Made by a program: the position numbers and the translations under genes. From JADKFD01 sp050250665 (GTDB lineage Bacteria > Pseudomonadota > Gammaproteobacteria > Xanthomonadales > SZUA-5), in assembly GCA_050250665.1 (NCBI GenBank), contig JBFWOF010000030.1, positions 12,067 to 76,066 on the forward strand: a stretch of 64,000 bases of DNA, given 5' to 3'. Positions 27,710 through 36,750 of the stretch are shown piece after piece (within the stretch, counting starts at the first letter, position 1; every line of letters starts with the position of its first letter). The notes beneath the pieces are model-generated. The model saw only the letters and a program-made list of their open reading frames with translations, had not been told where the DNA came from and ran no database searches.

Positions 27710-28732
27710 ATGCTCATCGACCTGATCAGCGACACCGTCACCCGCCCGACGCCGGGCATGCTCGCGGCCATGTCTGCGGCTGAAGTCGGCGACGATGTGT
27801 TCAATGAAGACCCGGGTGTGCACGCGCTGCAGGATTACGCGGCCGATCTCTTTGGCCATGAAGCGGCGCTGTTCATGCCCTCGGGCGTTATGAGCAACCA
27901 GATCGCCATCAAGGCCCATACCGAGCCCATGGATGAGCTGATCTGCGATGAGACTTCACATGTGTTCCGCTATGAAAATGGCGGTTACGCCTTTCATTCG
28001 CAGATCGCCATCCAGACCATACCCGGCGACCATGGCCGGCTGAATGCGGCGCAGGTCGCGGCGGCCATCAAGCCGACTGCCGACTGGCTGCCACGTTCAC
28101 GACTGGTGGTGCTGGAAAACACCTGCAATGCCGCCGGCGGCAGCTACTACACCATTGATCAGGTGCGTCCGATCCGTCAGCTCTGCAGCGAACGCGGTCT
28201 GAGCCTGCACCTCGACGGCGCCCGCTTGTTCAACGCGCTGGCGGAAACCGGCGAGTCCCCGCGTGAGTGGGGCGCCGAGTTCGACAGCATCTCGATCTGC
28301 CTTTCCAAAGGACTGGGCGCGCCGGTGGGCTCGTTGCTGCTGGGAACGAAAGCCTTCATCGCCAAGGCCCGTCGGCTGCGCAAGGGCTTCGGTGGTGGCA
28401 TGCGCCAGATCGGATTCCTGGCGGCAGCGGGTTTGTATGCGTTGAAGCATCACACCGAACGTTTGCGGGAGGATCACGCCCATGCCCGGCAACTGGCTGC
28501 GGTGCTCGCCCAGCAGCCCTATGTCGCCGCCATCCGCCCGGTGCACACCAATATCGTCATCTTCGACCTTGCCGGTGACCTCAGTGCCGAGCGCTTTCTG
28601 TCCAGTCTGAAAGAGCAGGGCGTGCGTGCCTCGGCATTCGGTCCGAAGACCGTGCGTTTCGTGACCCATCTGGATGTGGGTGGCGAGGCCATCGAGCAGG
28701 CTTGCGCTGTGTTGCGCAAGCTCCGATTCTGA
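27710..28732 (+). CDS. ltaE: Low-specificity L-threonine aldolase
   Basis: This 340-residue PLP enzyme of fold type I cleaves L-threonine and L-allo-threonine to glycine and acetaldehyde. The family opening DLISDTVTRPTPGML is present, as are FMPSGVMSNQIAIKAH, the acidic PLP-binding LHLDGARLFNA and the Schiff-base lysine in SICLSKGLGAPVGSLL. Length is normal. The ATG at 27710 is chosen because the frame upstream runs into repeats without family resemblance. It is a single gene between repeat-filled gaps; a glycine/threonine catabolic role is known for the family, with no operon partner here. Confidence 0.93.
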   Translation: MLIDLISDTVTRPTPGMLAAMSAAEVGDDVFNEDPGVHALQDYAADLFGHEAALFMPSGVMSNQIAIKAHTEPMDELICDETSHVFRYENGGYAFHSQIAIQTIPGDHGRLNAAQVAAAIKPTADWLPRSRLVVLENTCNAAGGSYYTIDQVRPIRQLCSERGLSLHLDGARLFNALAETGESPREWGAEFDSISICLSKGLGAPVGSLLLGTKAFIAKARRLRKGFGGGMRQIGFLAAAGLYALKHHTERLREDHAHARQLAAVLAQQPYVAAIRPVHTNIVIFDLAGDLSAERFLSSLKEQGVRASAFGPKTVRFVTHLDVGGEAIEQACAVLRKLRF

Positions 28733-29020
28733 GGCGTCCTGTTCGGCTTCTTGTGAGCCGCGTGTGTCGGCCCGACACTGCCCATGGGCAATGAACCCAC
28801 CGGCGTCATTGCGACCCCGGACTTGATCCGGGGGAGGCAATCCAGACACAGCGCCGCAGAAGCACTGGATTGCTTCGTCGCTGCGCTCCTCGCAATGACG
28901 CTTCAACAAATGTCGATATGGGTTCACCAAGCGGCAAGATCGGGCGGGCTCGCCCGTGATCGGCTTCGGGCAATTGTTCAATCAAGCTGAAATGACCGTT
29001 GGCAATGACTTCCGGACTGC
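28733..29020. repeat. GCAATCC-family hairpin and related repeats
   Basis: This gap has no gene. A GGCCCGACACTGCCCATGGGCAATGAACC block (28757-28796) is followed by a long hairpin-forming element at 28803-28900 with outer arms GCGTCATTGCGA and CGCAATGACG and inner GGCAATCCAG / CTGGATTGC. A fragment of the GATATGGGTTCA family closes the stretch before the promoter of the BlaI-type gene. Confidence 0.6.
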
Positions 29021-29070
29021 TTGACGAGAGGGCCGTTATCTTCTACAAATGTAGTACGACAACTGTAGAA
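29021..29070 (+). promoter_or_regulatory. Promoter with overlapping BlaI-type operator
   Basis: TTGACG (29021-29026) and TACAAA (29044-29049) are 17 bp apart, a good sigma-70 promoter. The -10 element lies inside an inverted repeat: TTCTACA (29041-29047) and TGTAGAA (29064-29070), with an extra inner CTACA-AA-TGTAG palindrome. TACA/TGTA dyads are the hallmark of BlaI/MecI operators, so the downstream repressor should autoregulate here. Confidence 0.75.
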
Positions 29071-29077
29071 GTTTGCG

Positions 29078-29464
29078 ATGGCCGACGACGATACCGTCCT
29101 GAGTGAGCTGCAGCTGGAACTGATGCGGGTGCTGTGGCGCCGGGGTCAGGCCAGTACCGCCGAAGTGGCCGAGGTGCTGGCGCAGAGCCGCGGGCTGGCG
29201 CACACCACCATCGCGACGCTGTTGTCGCGACTGGAAAAGCGCGGCGTGGTCGCATCACACAAGGACGGTCGGCAACTGGTGTATCGACCGCTGGTCGCTG
29301 AACAGGCGGTGCGGCGCTCGATGGTCTCCGGCTTGCTCGGCAGCTTGTTTGGCGGTGATGCGCGGGCGCTGGTGACCCATCTGGTGCGCGAAGACGAGAT
29401 TGCCCCGGGTGATCTTGAGCAGCTGCGCCAGCTGCTTTCAAACAAGGATTCTGGCCATGACTGA
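29078..29464 (+). CDS. BlaI/MecI-family winged-helix repressor
   Basis: This 128-residue protein has the winged-helix fold of BlaI (LSELQLELMRVLWRRGQAST, TTIATLLSRLEKRGVVASH, wing DGRQLVYRPLV) and a C-terminal dimerisation helix. Members repress their own operon until a membrane M56 protease triggers their cleavage. The operator-like dyad at 29041-29070 covers its promoter, and the next gene, overlapping by 8 bp, encodes that protease. Neither a beta-lactamase nor a penicillin-binding protein lies nearby, so the regulon is more likely envelope stress or an unlinked target than resistance. Confidence 0.92.
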   Translation: MADDDTVLSELQLELMRVLWRRGQASTAEVAEVLAQSRGLAHTTIATLLSRLEKRGVVASHKDGRQLVYRPLVAEQAVRRSMVSGLLGSLFGGDARALVTHLVREDEIAPGDLEQLRQLLSNKDSGHD

Positions 29465-31019
29465 GACCGGCTTGCTGCTGCTGTCCTGGTGGCTCACGGC
29501 CTGGGTGCATGGCGGCCTGATGTTGCTGCTGGTATTTCTGGGCGAACGCCTGTCCCTGCTGAAAGCGCCGTCGTTGCGCGAGGCCGCCTGGCGTCTGGCC
29601 TTGCTGGCGCCGCTGCTCACCGCCAGCGTACAGGCGCTGGTCGTCGATCATCCCTGGGCGGGCAGAGTGGTTCTGGCCGTGAGTGTGGATTCGCAGTCGC
29701 CGGCGCGTGAGCTGAGGCCGGACTCGCCTTTGTCGGGAGGCCTGTCGCAGCAAGCCATCGCACCTTTGTTGGCCGCAGCAGGCGGTCCTTCCGATGCCGC
29801 GAACGGCTTTGAGCTGGATTCGACTGAACAGGCCTTGCGCACGTCGTCGGCTCGAAGCTGGGCTGCAGCCAGCGTGGCGGTGTCCGTGGCCTGGATCTGG
29901 TCGCTGTTTGCGCTGCTCATGCTGCTGCGAATGGGTTGGCATTGGCGACGCGAACATCGCCGCTCGGCTCTGCTTGCTGACGTTGATGAGAGTGGCATGG
30001 TCGCCGAGACGCGGGCATTGCAGCGGCTGGCCGGGTTGCCGCCGATACGCCTGGCGCTGGACCCCGAGTTGGCCAGTCCCGTATCGATGCCGCCTGCGCT
30101 CATCTGTCTGCCGCCCTGGGCGCTGTCGCAGCTGCAAGGCGCTCAGCGCCGGGCGATGCTGGCGCACGAGATGGCCCATCTTCGCCGTCGCGATTCCTAC
30201 TGGCAGTGTGCCTGCGCCCTGGTGTCGCAGGTGCTGCCGCAGCCGCTCGGGGCATTGGCCAGGCGGCGCCTGGCGGAACTGGCCGAATTTGCCTGCGACG
30301 CCTGGGCCGCGCAGCGCTCGGGTGGCGGGCGCGCCCTGGCCGAAACACTGGCCGTCTGTGCCGAATATGGATATGCGGGGCGCACGCCCTCGATGTTCGC
30401 TGCTGCGATGGCACAACCGCGCTCGATATTGATCGAGCGTGTCTACCGATTGACCAAGGAGCAAGCCATGGGATTCGAACCGTTGTCAGTCGTCCGTCAA
30501 TCCGCGCTGGTCATGGCGCTGCTGGCGGCCTGTGTCACCCTGCCTGGTGTCGGACTGACCGACGCCATCGCCGCACCGGCGCTGTCCGATGTGCCGGAAC
30601 CGCCCACGCCACCGGCTCCACCGACACCCCCGGCGCCGCCGGCAGCACCAGCGCTGTCTGCCCAGATCCCCGAGCCGCCAGCGCCTCCGGCACCACCCGC
30701 GGCGCCAGCGCCACCCGCACCGCCCGAGGGTGCGGTGAAATTGTCGAAGGCGCCGACTCCACCGACGCCGCCGTCAGCACCGCTGGCTCCTGCGCCGCCA
30801 ACGCCACCGACCCCGCCCGCCGGGCTCGCGCCCGAAGCGCCGGTAGCGCCAGCGGCTCCCGTTGCGCCCGTTGCACCCACCGCACCGGCGCCGCCATCCG
30901 AGCGTCGCGTGGAAATCCGGAGAAGCCAGGTTTCTGCCTTGCCGCCGCTGCGAAAACTGATCGAGCCCGATATCTTCGAGAGTCGTTTCATCACCGACCC
31001 GGTCGGGGAAGGCTGCTAG
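29457..31019 (+). CDS. BlaR1-type M56 membrane metallopeptidase with Pro/Ala-rich tail
   Basis: This 520-residue protein has several N-terminal helices, a cytoplasmic zinc-protease domain with H237EMAH241 (MLAHEMAHLRRRDSYW) and a last helix near 348-372. In BlaR1 the segment after that helix is a penicillin-binding sensor. Here it is about 110 residues of PEPPTPPAPP-like repeats followed by a short charged end (RRVEIRRSQVSALPPLRKL). The protease should cleave the co-encoded BlaI-type repressor; what it senses is unknown. Its start overlaps the repressor gene by 8 bp (translational coupling). Confidence 0.9.
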   Translation: MTETGLLLLSWWLTAWVHGGLMLLLVFLGERLSLLKAPSLREAAWRLALLAPLLTASVQALVVDHPWAGRVVLAVSVDSQSPARELRPDSPLSGGLSQQAIAPLLAAAGGPSDAANGFELDSTEQALRTSSARSWAAASVAVSVAWIWSLFALLMLLRMGWHWRREHRRSALLADVDESGMVAETRALQRLAGLPPIRLALDPELASPVSMPPALICLPPWALSQLQGAQRRAMLAHEMAHLRRRDSYWQCACALVSQVLPQPLGALARRRLAELAEFACDAWAAQRSGGGRALAETLAVCAEYGYAGRTPSMFAAAMAQPRSILIERVYRLTKEQAMGFEPLSVVRQSALVMALLAACVTLPGVGLTDAIAAPALSDVPEPPTPPAPPTPPAPPAAPALSAQIPEPPAPPAPPAAPAPPAPPEGAVKLSKAPTPPTPPSAPLAPAPPTPPTPPAGLAPEAPVAPAAPVAPVAPTAPAPPSERRVEIRRSQVSALPPLRKLIEPDIFESRFITDPVGEGC

Positions 31020-31561
31020 CGCTGATTTCGGGCTGGACCCGCGAAACTGTGGGCTGCCGCTCTGGAGGGCTCCGCGCTGCGGCGCCGCTGTCGAGGGTAG
31101 GTGGTTCAGAAGCGGCCGCGCAGGCGCGCGGCCGTCCTCGTAGCTGCCCGGTTCCACCCGGCGTCATTGCGAGCGTAATGAAGCAATCCAGAAGTACAGC
31201 CTCTGAAGCACTGGATTGCTTCGTCGCTTCGCTCCTCTCCATGAACCCAGCTCGTAAGTCATTGATTGTCAATTGGCGGGTGTAGGTTGGGCTAAGCGCA
31301 GCGTGCCCAACGTCGGGCCCATCTGTTGGGCACGCTGCGCTTAGCCCAACCTACGGTTCATGGCCCATGGGCCGTCTCGGGCGAAACAGGTGGCTCGCAA
31401 TGACGCATCAACGGTTGGCGATACGGATACTCGTGGGCCAAAGTGATGCGAAAGGCGCCGGGGAGCCGCTCCGCGGCACCCGCGGCCCTCCGCGTCGCCA
31501 CCCTTGCGTCAGATCCCGACCGCCGTCAGTCTGTGCCGTCCTGCCTGCACCACGGTCGCCG
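31020..31561. repeat. Repeat-filled gap (542 bp) with paired hairpin modules
   Basis: No gene is supported. In order: GGAGGGCTCCGCGCTGCGG module (31063-31090); a GCAATCC-family element at 31160-31237 (GCGTCATTGCGAGCG ... CTGGATTGCTTCG); and a 73-bp composite hairpin at 31282-31354. The composite starts GTAGGTTGGGCTAAGCGCAG and ends with its complement around GTCGGGCCCATCT. A GTTCATGGCCCATGGGCCG fragment follows. The final 130 bp before the next start show nothing clear. Confidence 0.65.
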
Positions 31562-32740
31562 ATGACTGACGAACACACCCTGAGCTTCATCCTCAATCAT
31601 CTCGGCGAGGACCGTGACAGCTATCGCGGTGCCGTGACCCCGCCGATCTTCGAGACCAGCAATTTCGCCTTTCCAACGGTGGCGGCGATGCGCGCTGCGG
31701 GTCAGGACGAGCTGGCCAATGCCTTCTACACCCGCGGCAACAATCCCACGGTGGAGATCCTGCGCCGCAAGCTGGCGGCGCTGGAAGGCACCGAGGATGC
31801 GCTGGTGTTCGGTTCTGGCGCCGGGGCCATCGCAGCCGGCGTGCTCGCGGCGGTACGCGCCGGCGATCATGTGCTGTGCGTGCAGAAACCCTATGCCTGG
31901 ACCCGTGTGCTGGTGCGCGACTGGTTGCCGCGCTTCGGTGTGAGCGTCAGCTTTGTCGACGGGGGCGATCTGGCCGCGATCGAGGCCGCGCTGACCGAGC
32001 GTACGCGCATGATCGTGCTCGAGAGTCCGAATTCGCTGACGATGGAATTGCAGGATCTGGCCGCGATTGCGGACATCGCCAGGGCTCGCGGTGTGCGTAC
32101 CCTGTGCGACAACAGCTACGCCAGCCCCCTGTTGCAGCGACCGGCCCATCTGGGCATCGATCTGGTGATGCATTCGGCCACCAAATATCTGAACGGCCAC
32201 AGTGATGTGGTGGCCGGCGTGCTCTGTGGTTCCAGGGCGCTGATCCAGGAAGTCTTCCGCGGCCCGTTCATGACCTTTGGCGCCATTCCGGGCCCCTTCG
32301 AAGCCTGGCTGATGCTGCGCGGCCTGCGCACCCTGGGTGTGCGCATGGAGCGGGTGGTGCGGACGACTGCTCGGATCGTGGAGTTCCTTGAGCAGCATCC
32401 GAAGATTGCCCGGGTCTACTATCCGGGCAGCAGTGGCGATCCCCAGCGCGACCTGGCCCGCACGCAGATGCGCAGCGGATCAGGAATGCTGTCCATCGAG
32501 GTGCAGGCCGAGGATGTGGCCGGCATCGAACGCTTCTGCGACAGCCTCCAGCTGTTCCTGATGGCTGTCTCCTGGGGCGGACACGAATCGCTGGCCTGGC
32601 CATTGGCCGTGGTGATCCGCGATGGCAAGGCCGAATCCAACCGTACCGGTCTGCCGTGGAATCTGGTGCGGCTGTCGATAGGACTGGAAGAGCCCGAGGA
32701 TCTGATGGCGGATCTGGCTCAGGCGCTGACCAAGGTGTGA
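31562..32740 (+). CDS. Cys/Met-metabolism PLP-dependent enzyme (cystathionine gamma-synthase/lyase family)
   Basis: This 392-residue enzyme of the trans-sulfuration class has YTRGNNPTVEILRRKLAALEGTEDALVF near the start, ESPNSLTMELQDL, and the Schiff-base lysine in HSATKYLNGHSDVVAG. The C-terminal SWGGHESLAWP and RLSIGLEEPEDL blocks are typical. Depending on residues I cannot weigh by eye it could be cystathionine beta- or gamma-lyase, gamma-synthase or methionine gamma-lyase. It is a single gene, and no other methionine or cysteine gene is near. The ATG at 31562 gives the normal length. Confidence 0.87.
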   Translation: MTDEHTLSFILNHLGEDRDSYRGAVTPPIFETSNFAFPTVAAMRAAGQDELANAFYTRGNNPTVEILRRKLAALEGTEDALVFGSGAGAIAAGVLAAVRAGDHVLCVQKPYAWTRVLVRDWLPRFGVSVSFVDGGDLAAIEAALTERTRMIVLESPNSLTMELQDLAAIADIARARGVRTLCDNSYASPLLQRPAHLGIDLVMHSATKYLNGHSDVVAGVLCGSRALIQEVFRGPFMTFGAIPGPFEAWLMLRGLRTLGVRMERVVRTTARIVEFLEQHPKIARVYYPGSSGDPQRDLARTQMRSGSGMLSIEVQAEDVAGIERFCDSLQLFLMAVSWGGHESLAWPLAVVIRDGKAESNRTGLPWNLVRLSIGLEEPEDLMADLAQALTKV

Positions 32741-32751
32741 GACCTGCGAGT

Positions 32752-32855
32752 GGGATCGCCGAGTTGTACTCGGCGCTCTGGCTCCTGCCTTTCCCGGCGC
32801 TCGACGCCCGATCAAGACCAAGGTCAACAGCGCCGAGTGCAAGTCGGCGATCCCA
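32752..32855. repeat. GATCGCCGAGTTGTACTCGGCG-type inverted repeat
   Basis: This is the second copy of the element at 23108-23201. Outer arms GGGATCGCCGAGTTGTACTC and GAGTGCAAGTCGGCGATCCC face each other around a 60-bp loop, between convergent genes. A terminator-like role is possible. Confidence 0.7.
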
Positions 32856-32879
32856 GGTCCGCACGCCGCGCCCCAATCG

Positions 32880-34067
32880 CTAGCAGCTATCCGCTACTTG
32901 CCGTTTCTCCCGATACGGCGAATGCGCGTCCAGTTCCGCTCGATAGGCGCGCAGCGCCTGCGCCTCCTGATCGAGTGCCCCACGAATGGCGCGGCGAAAA
33001 TCGGGGTGGATGATCAGATGAGCCGATCGTGTGCGTGTCGGCAGGAAGCCGCGGGCGATCTTGTGTTCGCCCTGGGCGCCGGGTTCGAAGTGCTGGAGGC
33101 CGCGACGGATGACGTACTCGATGCCCTGGTAGTAGCAGAGCTCGAAATGCATGCCTGGCAGATCGGCCCGGGCACCCCAGTAGCGGCCGTAGAGCGTGGT
33201 CGACGACGAGAAATAGATCGCGGCAGCCATGATCTGCGATCCGCTGCGGGCCACGGCGGCATGCAGGCATTGCGGCATGCGCTCGCGGATCATCGAGAAG
33301 AACTCGCGGGTGAGGGCAGGGGTGTTGCCCTTGCGGTCGAAGGTCTCGATGTAGAGCGCGTGCAGATCGTCGAGATTGGTCTCGCTCAGATCGGCGCCAT
33401 CCAGCCATTCGATGCTCAGTCCGCAAGCGCCGGCGTGGCGCCGCTCCTGACGAATGTTCTTGCGCTTCTTGGACGTGAATTCCGACAGCAAGGCCTCGAA
33501 ATCGGCATAGCCCGGATTGTGGAAATGAAACTGCCAGTCGAAACGCGACAGCCAGGGATCATGGGTCAGTGCGGCAGCGTCGCTGTCGCTGAGGAAATTC
33601 AGATGGGCACTGGACAGGCGCAGTTGGGCGACCGTGCTCTCGATGGCCCGCACCAGCTTGCCGCGGCGTTCGGCGGCATCAGATCCGTGGCCCACGAGCA
33701 AACGGGGACCGGTGATGGGCGAATAGGGCACGCCGATCAGCAGCTTGGGGTAATAGGGAAGCCCGTGGCGGCGGTAGGCATCGGCCCAGGCCCAGTCGAA
33801 CACGAATTCGCCGTGCGAATTGGCCTTGAGATAGCCCGGCGCCGCAGCGATCAATGCGTCTTTCTCGTAGAGCAACAAGGGCATCGCCGACCAGCCCAGT
33901 TCGCGCTGCAGACTGCCGCTCTGTTCCAGTGCCGACAGGAAGGCGTGACGCACGAAGGGCTGGTCGTCCTCGCCGATCAGGCCGTCCCAATCGGTCGCGG
34001 CAATGTCTGCCACCCCGTGACGGATGGTCAGTTGCAGACTGCGATCGATCTCGGGAGCGGTGGGCAT
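32880..34067 (-). CDS. FemAB/GNAT-fold protein of the COG3146 (peptidogalycan biosynthesis) family
   Basis: This 395-residue cytoplasmic protein of the GNAT/FemAB-like COG3146 family has the recurrent blocks QPFVRHAFLSALEQSGSL, YPKLLIGVPYSPITGPRLL, FTSKKRKNIRQERR and CYYQGIEYVIRRGLQHFEPG ending GFLPTRTRSAHLI. The family is annotated as peptidoglycan- or lipid-related acyltransferases, but the reaction has not been shown for most members. It is 46 bp downstream of the epimerase-like gene on the same strand, so the two probably share a transcript. Full length. Confidence 0.82.
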   Translation of the reverse strand: MPTAPEIDRSLQLTIRHGVADIAATDWDGLIGEDDQPFVRHAFLSALEQSGSLQRELGWSAMPLLLYEKDALIAAAPGYLKANSHGEFVFDWAWADAYRRHGLPYYPKLLIGVPYSPITGPRLLVGHGSDAAERRGKLVRAIESTVAQLRLSSAHLNFLSDSDAAALTHDPWLSRFDWQFHFHNPGYADFEALLSEFTSKKRKNIRQERRHAGACGLSIEWLDGADLSETNLDDLHALYIETFDRKGNTPALTREFFSMIRERMPQCLHAAVARSGSQIMAAAIYFSSSTTLYGRYWGARADLPGMHFELCYYQGIEYVIRRGLQHFEPGAQGEHKIARGFLPTRTRSAHLIIHPDFRRAIRGALDQEAQALRAYRAELDAHSPYREKRQVADSC

Positions 34068-34113
34068 CGTCGGAGACTAGGCGAAGCTGCAGTCAGGGTG
34101 TGTGAGGAATCGG

Positions 34114-35004
34114 TCAGGGCTCAAATGACCGCGGAGCAAATCCCAGAGCCTGCGCTGCGGGTCCGAGTTCAAAGACCTGATCGCGGCTGATGCGTGCGCC
34201 GGCATCCCTGCTCAGCCCCGAGCTGCGACCTATCCAGCGCCATTTCGCTGCCAGTCGCGTGGCGAGCGTGAAGGGGATCGGCACGGGCAGGACCAGCCCG
34301 GTGCGGGCGTGTGCCGCCCGAGCGATCAGCTGCGCCAGACTGAGTTCCTCGCCGCCCGGCAGGTCGATGCGCTGGTCGAAAGCAGACTCACAATCGATGG
34401 CAGCGATGACGGCCCCGGCCAGATCATCGGCGTGCACCGGTTGGCGTCGTCCGCGACCGGCGGACCCGAGCAGGCGCGGATAGACGTGCCAGCGTGCGGC
34501 GAAGGTCCCGATGCGGGCGATCAGATCATGGTCACCGCCGTAGATCAGCGTTGGCCGCAGCAGCGTCCAGCGCACGCCGAGGCGCGCGCATTCCCGGGCC
34601 AGCGTCGCTTCCGAGGCCAGCAGACGCTGCGCCAGATCGCGCTCCGGCGCCGAGCTCGAATCCAGTTTGGTCTGGGCACTGGTCGAGCCGAAGGCGATCA
34701 CCTGCCGCAGGGCGGCAGTCGGGGATTGTTGTGCCAACCAGGCGACAAAGGCGTCGCAGGGACCCAGACTGAGGATGTGCGTGACCGCCGGATCCGGCGC
34801 CGGGCACGAATCAGGCAAGGAGCCGAGTTGCCATTCGACGTGCGCATCGCCCTGTCTGGGCGCCGTCGCTGGCTGGCGCGAGACCGCCGTCACCGGCCAG
34901 GGCGTGCTTGCCAGTCGCGGCAACAGGTAGCCGCCGACCACCGACGTGGCGCCGAAGATCAGCAGGCGCGGAGTCGGTGGGGGCATGGCTTGCGGATGGC
35001 TCAT
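34114..35004 (-). CDS. NAD-dependent epimerase/dehydratase-like protein
   Basis: This 296-residue extended SDR-like protein has an N-terminal Rossmann motif (LLIFGATSVVGGYLLPRLAS) and a mid-section VIAFGSTSAQTK that replaces the usual catalytic region. The Tyr-X3-Lys pair normally needed for catalysis is not evident: the stretch after the Ser reads SSSAPERDLAQRLL. The later RWTLLRPTLIYGGDHD and RQPVHADDLAGAVIAAI are typical of the family. It may therefore bind a nucleotide without being a classical epimerase. It is co-directional with the GNAT-like gene downstream. Confidence 0.75.
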   Translation of the reverse strand: MSHPQAMPPPTPRLLIFGATSVVGGYLLPRLASTPWPVTAVSRQPATAPRQGDAHVEWQLGSLPDSCPAPDPAVTHILSLGPCDAFVAWLAQQSPTAALRQVIAFGSTSAQTKLDSSSAPERDLAQRLLASEATLARECARLGVRWTLLRPTLIYGGDHDLIARIGTFAARWHVYPRLLGSAGRGRRQPVHADDLAGAVIAAIDCESAFDQRIDLPGGEELSLAQLIARAAHARTGLVLPVPIPFTLATRLAAKWRWIGRSSGLSRDAGARISRDQVFELGPAAQALGFAPRSFEP

Positions 35005-35429
35005 GAGTGTGGGGGCTGATGCTGGCGTGCTTTTGCAGGTCCAGACTTGTCTGGACGCTCTGGGTGCATGGGTGCAGAAGCGTCCAGACTACTCCGGACC
35101 TACGGGCACCATACTCTCTCAGGCACTGAGCGGCTTCGAGGAAGGACACGCGCCCGCGCCGCCGCGGTTGATCTTGATGAAAGCCAGGAGCCGCGCCGCA
35201 AGGCTTCGTCCACCTGTAGGAGCGCCCTTGCGGCGCGACCAATGCGGCGGACGTGCGCCTTGCCGGTCGCGACGCGAGGTCGCTCCTACAGGCGAGCTTG
35301 CCTACGCGCAGCAAGCGAGTTCATGGCCCTTGGGCAGTTTCGGGGCGAAAGAGCGGCTCGCATTGACACCTCCATGCCAGCCTTTCCCGAGTCCCGAGTC
35401 CCGAGTCCCGAGTCCCGAGTCCCGGCTGC
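35005..35429. repeat. Gap with GTCCAGAC hairpin, 76-bp GTAGGAGCG element and a 7-bp satellite
   Basis: No gene is seen. At 35038-35100 two GTCCAGACTTGTCTGGAC-type palindromes flank a short spacer. At 35215-35290 is a 76-bp element whose ends are TGTAGGAGCGCC and its near complement CGCTCCTACA; copies of exactly this length lie at 52746-52821 (inverted) and 54486-54561. At 35386-35424 a 7-bp unit CCCGAGT is repeated about five times, ending next to the trxB stop. Confidence 0.75.
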
Positions 35430-36374
35430 TCAGCCGTGCTGCTCCAGAAAGCGATCGGCATCCAGCGCCGCCATGCAGCCGGCGCCGGCCGAGGTGATGG
35501 CCTGGCGGTAGATCGGGTCGGCTACATCGCCGGCGGCGAACACGCCGGGGACGCTGGTCATCGTGGCCAGACCGTTGGATCCGCTCTTGACCGTGATGTA
35601 GCCGTTCTCCATGGCCAGCTGGCCGGCAAAGACGCTGGTATTGGGCGTGTGGCCAATGGCGATGAACAGGCCGTGGACGTCGATATCACGAGTGGGTCCG
35701 CCTTCGCGCGGGGCAATGCGCACGCCGGTCACGCCGGAATCGTCGCCGAGCACCTGATCGACGCTGTGATCCCAGATGACTTCGATATTGGCTTTGGCAA
35801 AGAGCTTGTCCTGCAGAATCTTCTCGGCGCGGAACTTGTCGCGGCGGTGCACCACCGTGACCTTGCGGGCGATGTTCGAGAGATACAGCGCCTCTTCCAC
35901 CGCGGTATTGCCGCCACCGATGACCGCCACGTCCTGCTGTCGGTAGAAGAAGCCGTCGCAGGTGGCGCAGGCCGAGACGCCCTTGCCGCGGAACGCCGTC
36001 TCACTGTCGATGCCCAGATACTTGGCCGAGGCGCCGGTGGCGATGATCAGCGCATCGCAGGTGTAGCTGTCGGCATCGCCTATCAGTTTGAAGGGGCGCT
36101 CGCCGAGCTCGGCCGTATGGATGTGGTCGAACACGATCTCGGTATCGAAACGCTCGGCGTGGGTCTTCATGCGCTCCATCAACACCGGACCAGTCAGGTC
36201 ATGGGCGTCGCCCGGCCAGTTGTCGACTTCGGTGGTGGTCATCAACTGACCGCCGGCCTCGACGCCCGTGACCAGCACTGGTTTCAGATTGGCGCGGGCG
36301 GCGTAGACGGCGGCGGCGTAGCCAGCGGGACCGGAGCCAAGAATCAGGACTCGGCAATGCTTGGGTGCAGACAT
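35430..36374 (-). CDS. trxB: Thioredoxin reductase
   Basis: This flavoenzyme of 314 residues reduces thioredoxin with NADPH. The FAD motif GSGPAGYAAAVYAARA (14-29) is present, as are the redox pair C136-A-T-C139 (SACATCDGF), NADPH motif GGGNTAVEEALYLS, and the C-terminal FAD block GVFAAGDVADPIYRQAITSAG. It is the low-molecular-weight bacterial type. It is divergent from ftsK with a 376-bp gap, an arrangement seen in Xanthomonas relatives. A TTGAAT-17-TAGTTT promoter on the minus strand lies at 36420-36448. Confidence 0.96.
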   Translation of the reverse strand: MSAPKHCRVLILGSGPAGYAAAVYAARANLKPVLVTGVEAGGQLMTTTEVDNWPGDAHDLTGPVLMERMKTHAERFDTEIVFDHIHTAELGERPFKLIGDADSYTCDALIIATGASAKYLGIDSETAFRGKGVSACATCDGFFYRQQDVAVIGGGNTAVEEALYLSNIARKVTVVHRRDKFRAEKILQDKLFAKANIEVIWDHSVDQVLGDDSGVTGVRIAPREGGPTRDIDVHGLFIAIGHTPNTSVFAGQLAMENGYITVKSGSNGLATMTSVPGVFAAGDVADPIYRQAITSAGAGCMAALDADRFLEQHG

Positions 36375-36750
36375 GTGGGGCTCCAGACGCGGGATGCGGG
36401 GAATGGCGGGAAGACCGGCAAACTAGGGGGCGAATGACAGCTATTCAAGTGTTCTGACCGGTACGCTGGCATTCAGAAGCTGCCTGAACGGTCGGGTGAC
36501 CGGATTTTGCCGCGTCTGCGAGGGTGCGCGCGAGCGCGCGGTCCTCCTCGAAGCCGCACCCTGTGGGAGCGGGCTCTGCCCGCGATCAGGCTTCCATTGA
36601 GCCCGGTGGTGCCGTCTGCTCCAAAGTGGGGGGTTTCGGTGCTGGAGATCCGCGCAAGGTTTTAACGTTTAGCGTTTTACGTCCGACCGCCTTTTCGAAT
36701 AGACTGAATACCTTGCGTGCGATAGTTCGCGTAAGGGATCAAGAATTCGA
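36375..36750. repeat. trxB-ftsK intergenic region
   Basis: This holds the trxB promoter (36420-36448), then a CGCGCGAGCGCGCGGTCCTCC stretch at about 36520-36555 that matches part of the 7061 array. A GTGGGAGCGGGCTCTGCCCG hairpin follows at 36563-36588, and then an AACGTTTAGCGTTTTACG stretch at 36660-36687 related to the 27458 inverted repeat. No small gene is seen. The ftsK ribosome site AAGGGA lies at 36733. Confidence 0.55.
36420..36448 (-). promoter_or_regulatory. Promoter candidate for trxB
   Basis: Read on the minus strand, TTGAAT (36448-36443) and TAGTTT (36425-36420) are 17 bp apart, about 45 bp upstream of the trxB ATG. No operator is evident. Confidence 0.4.
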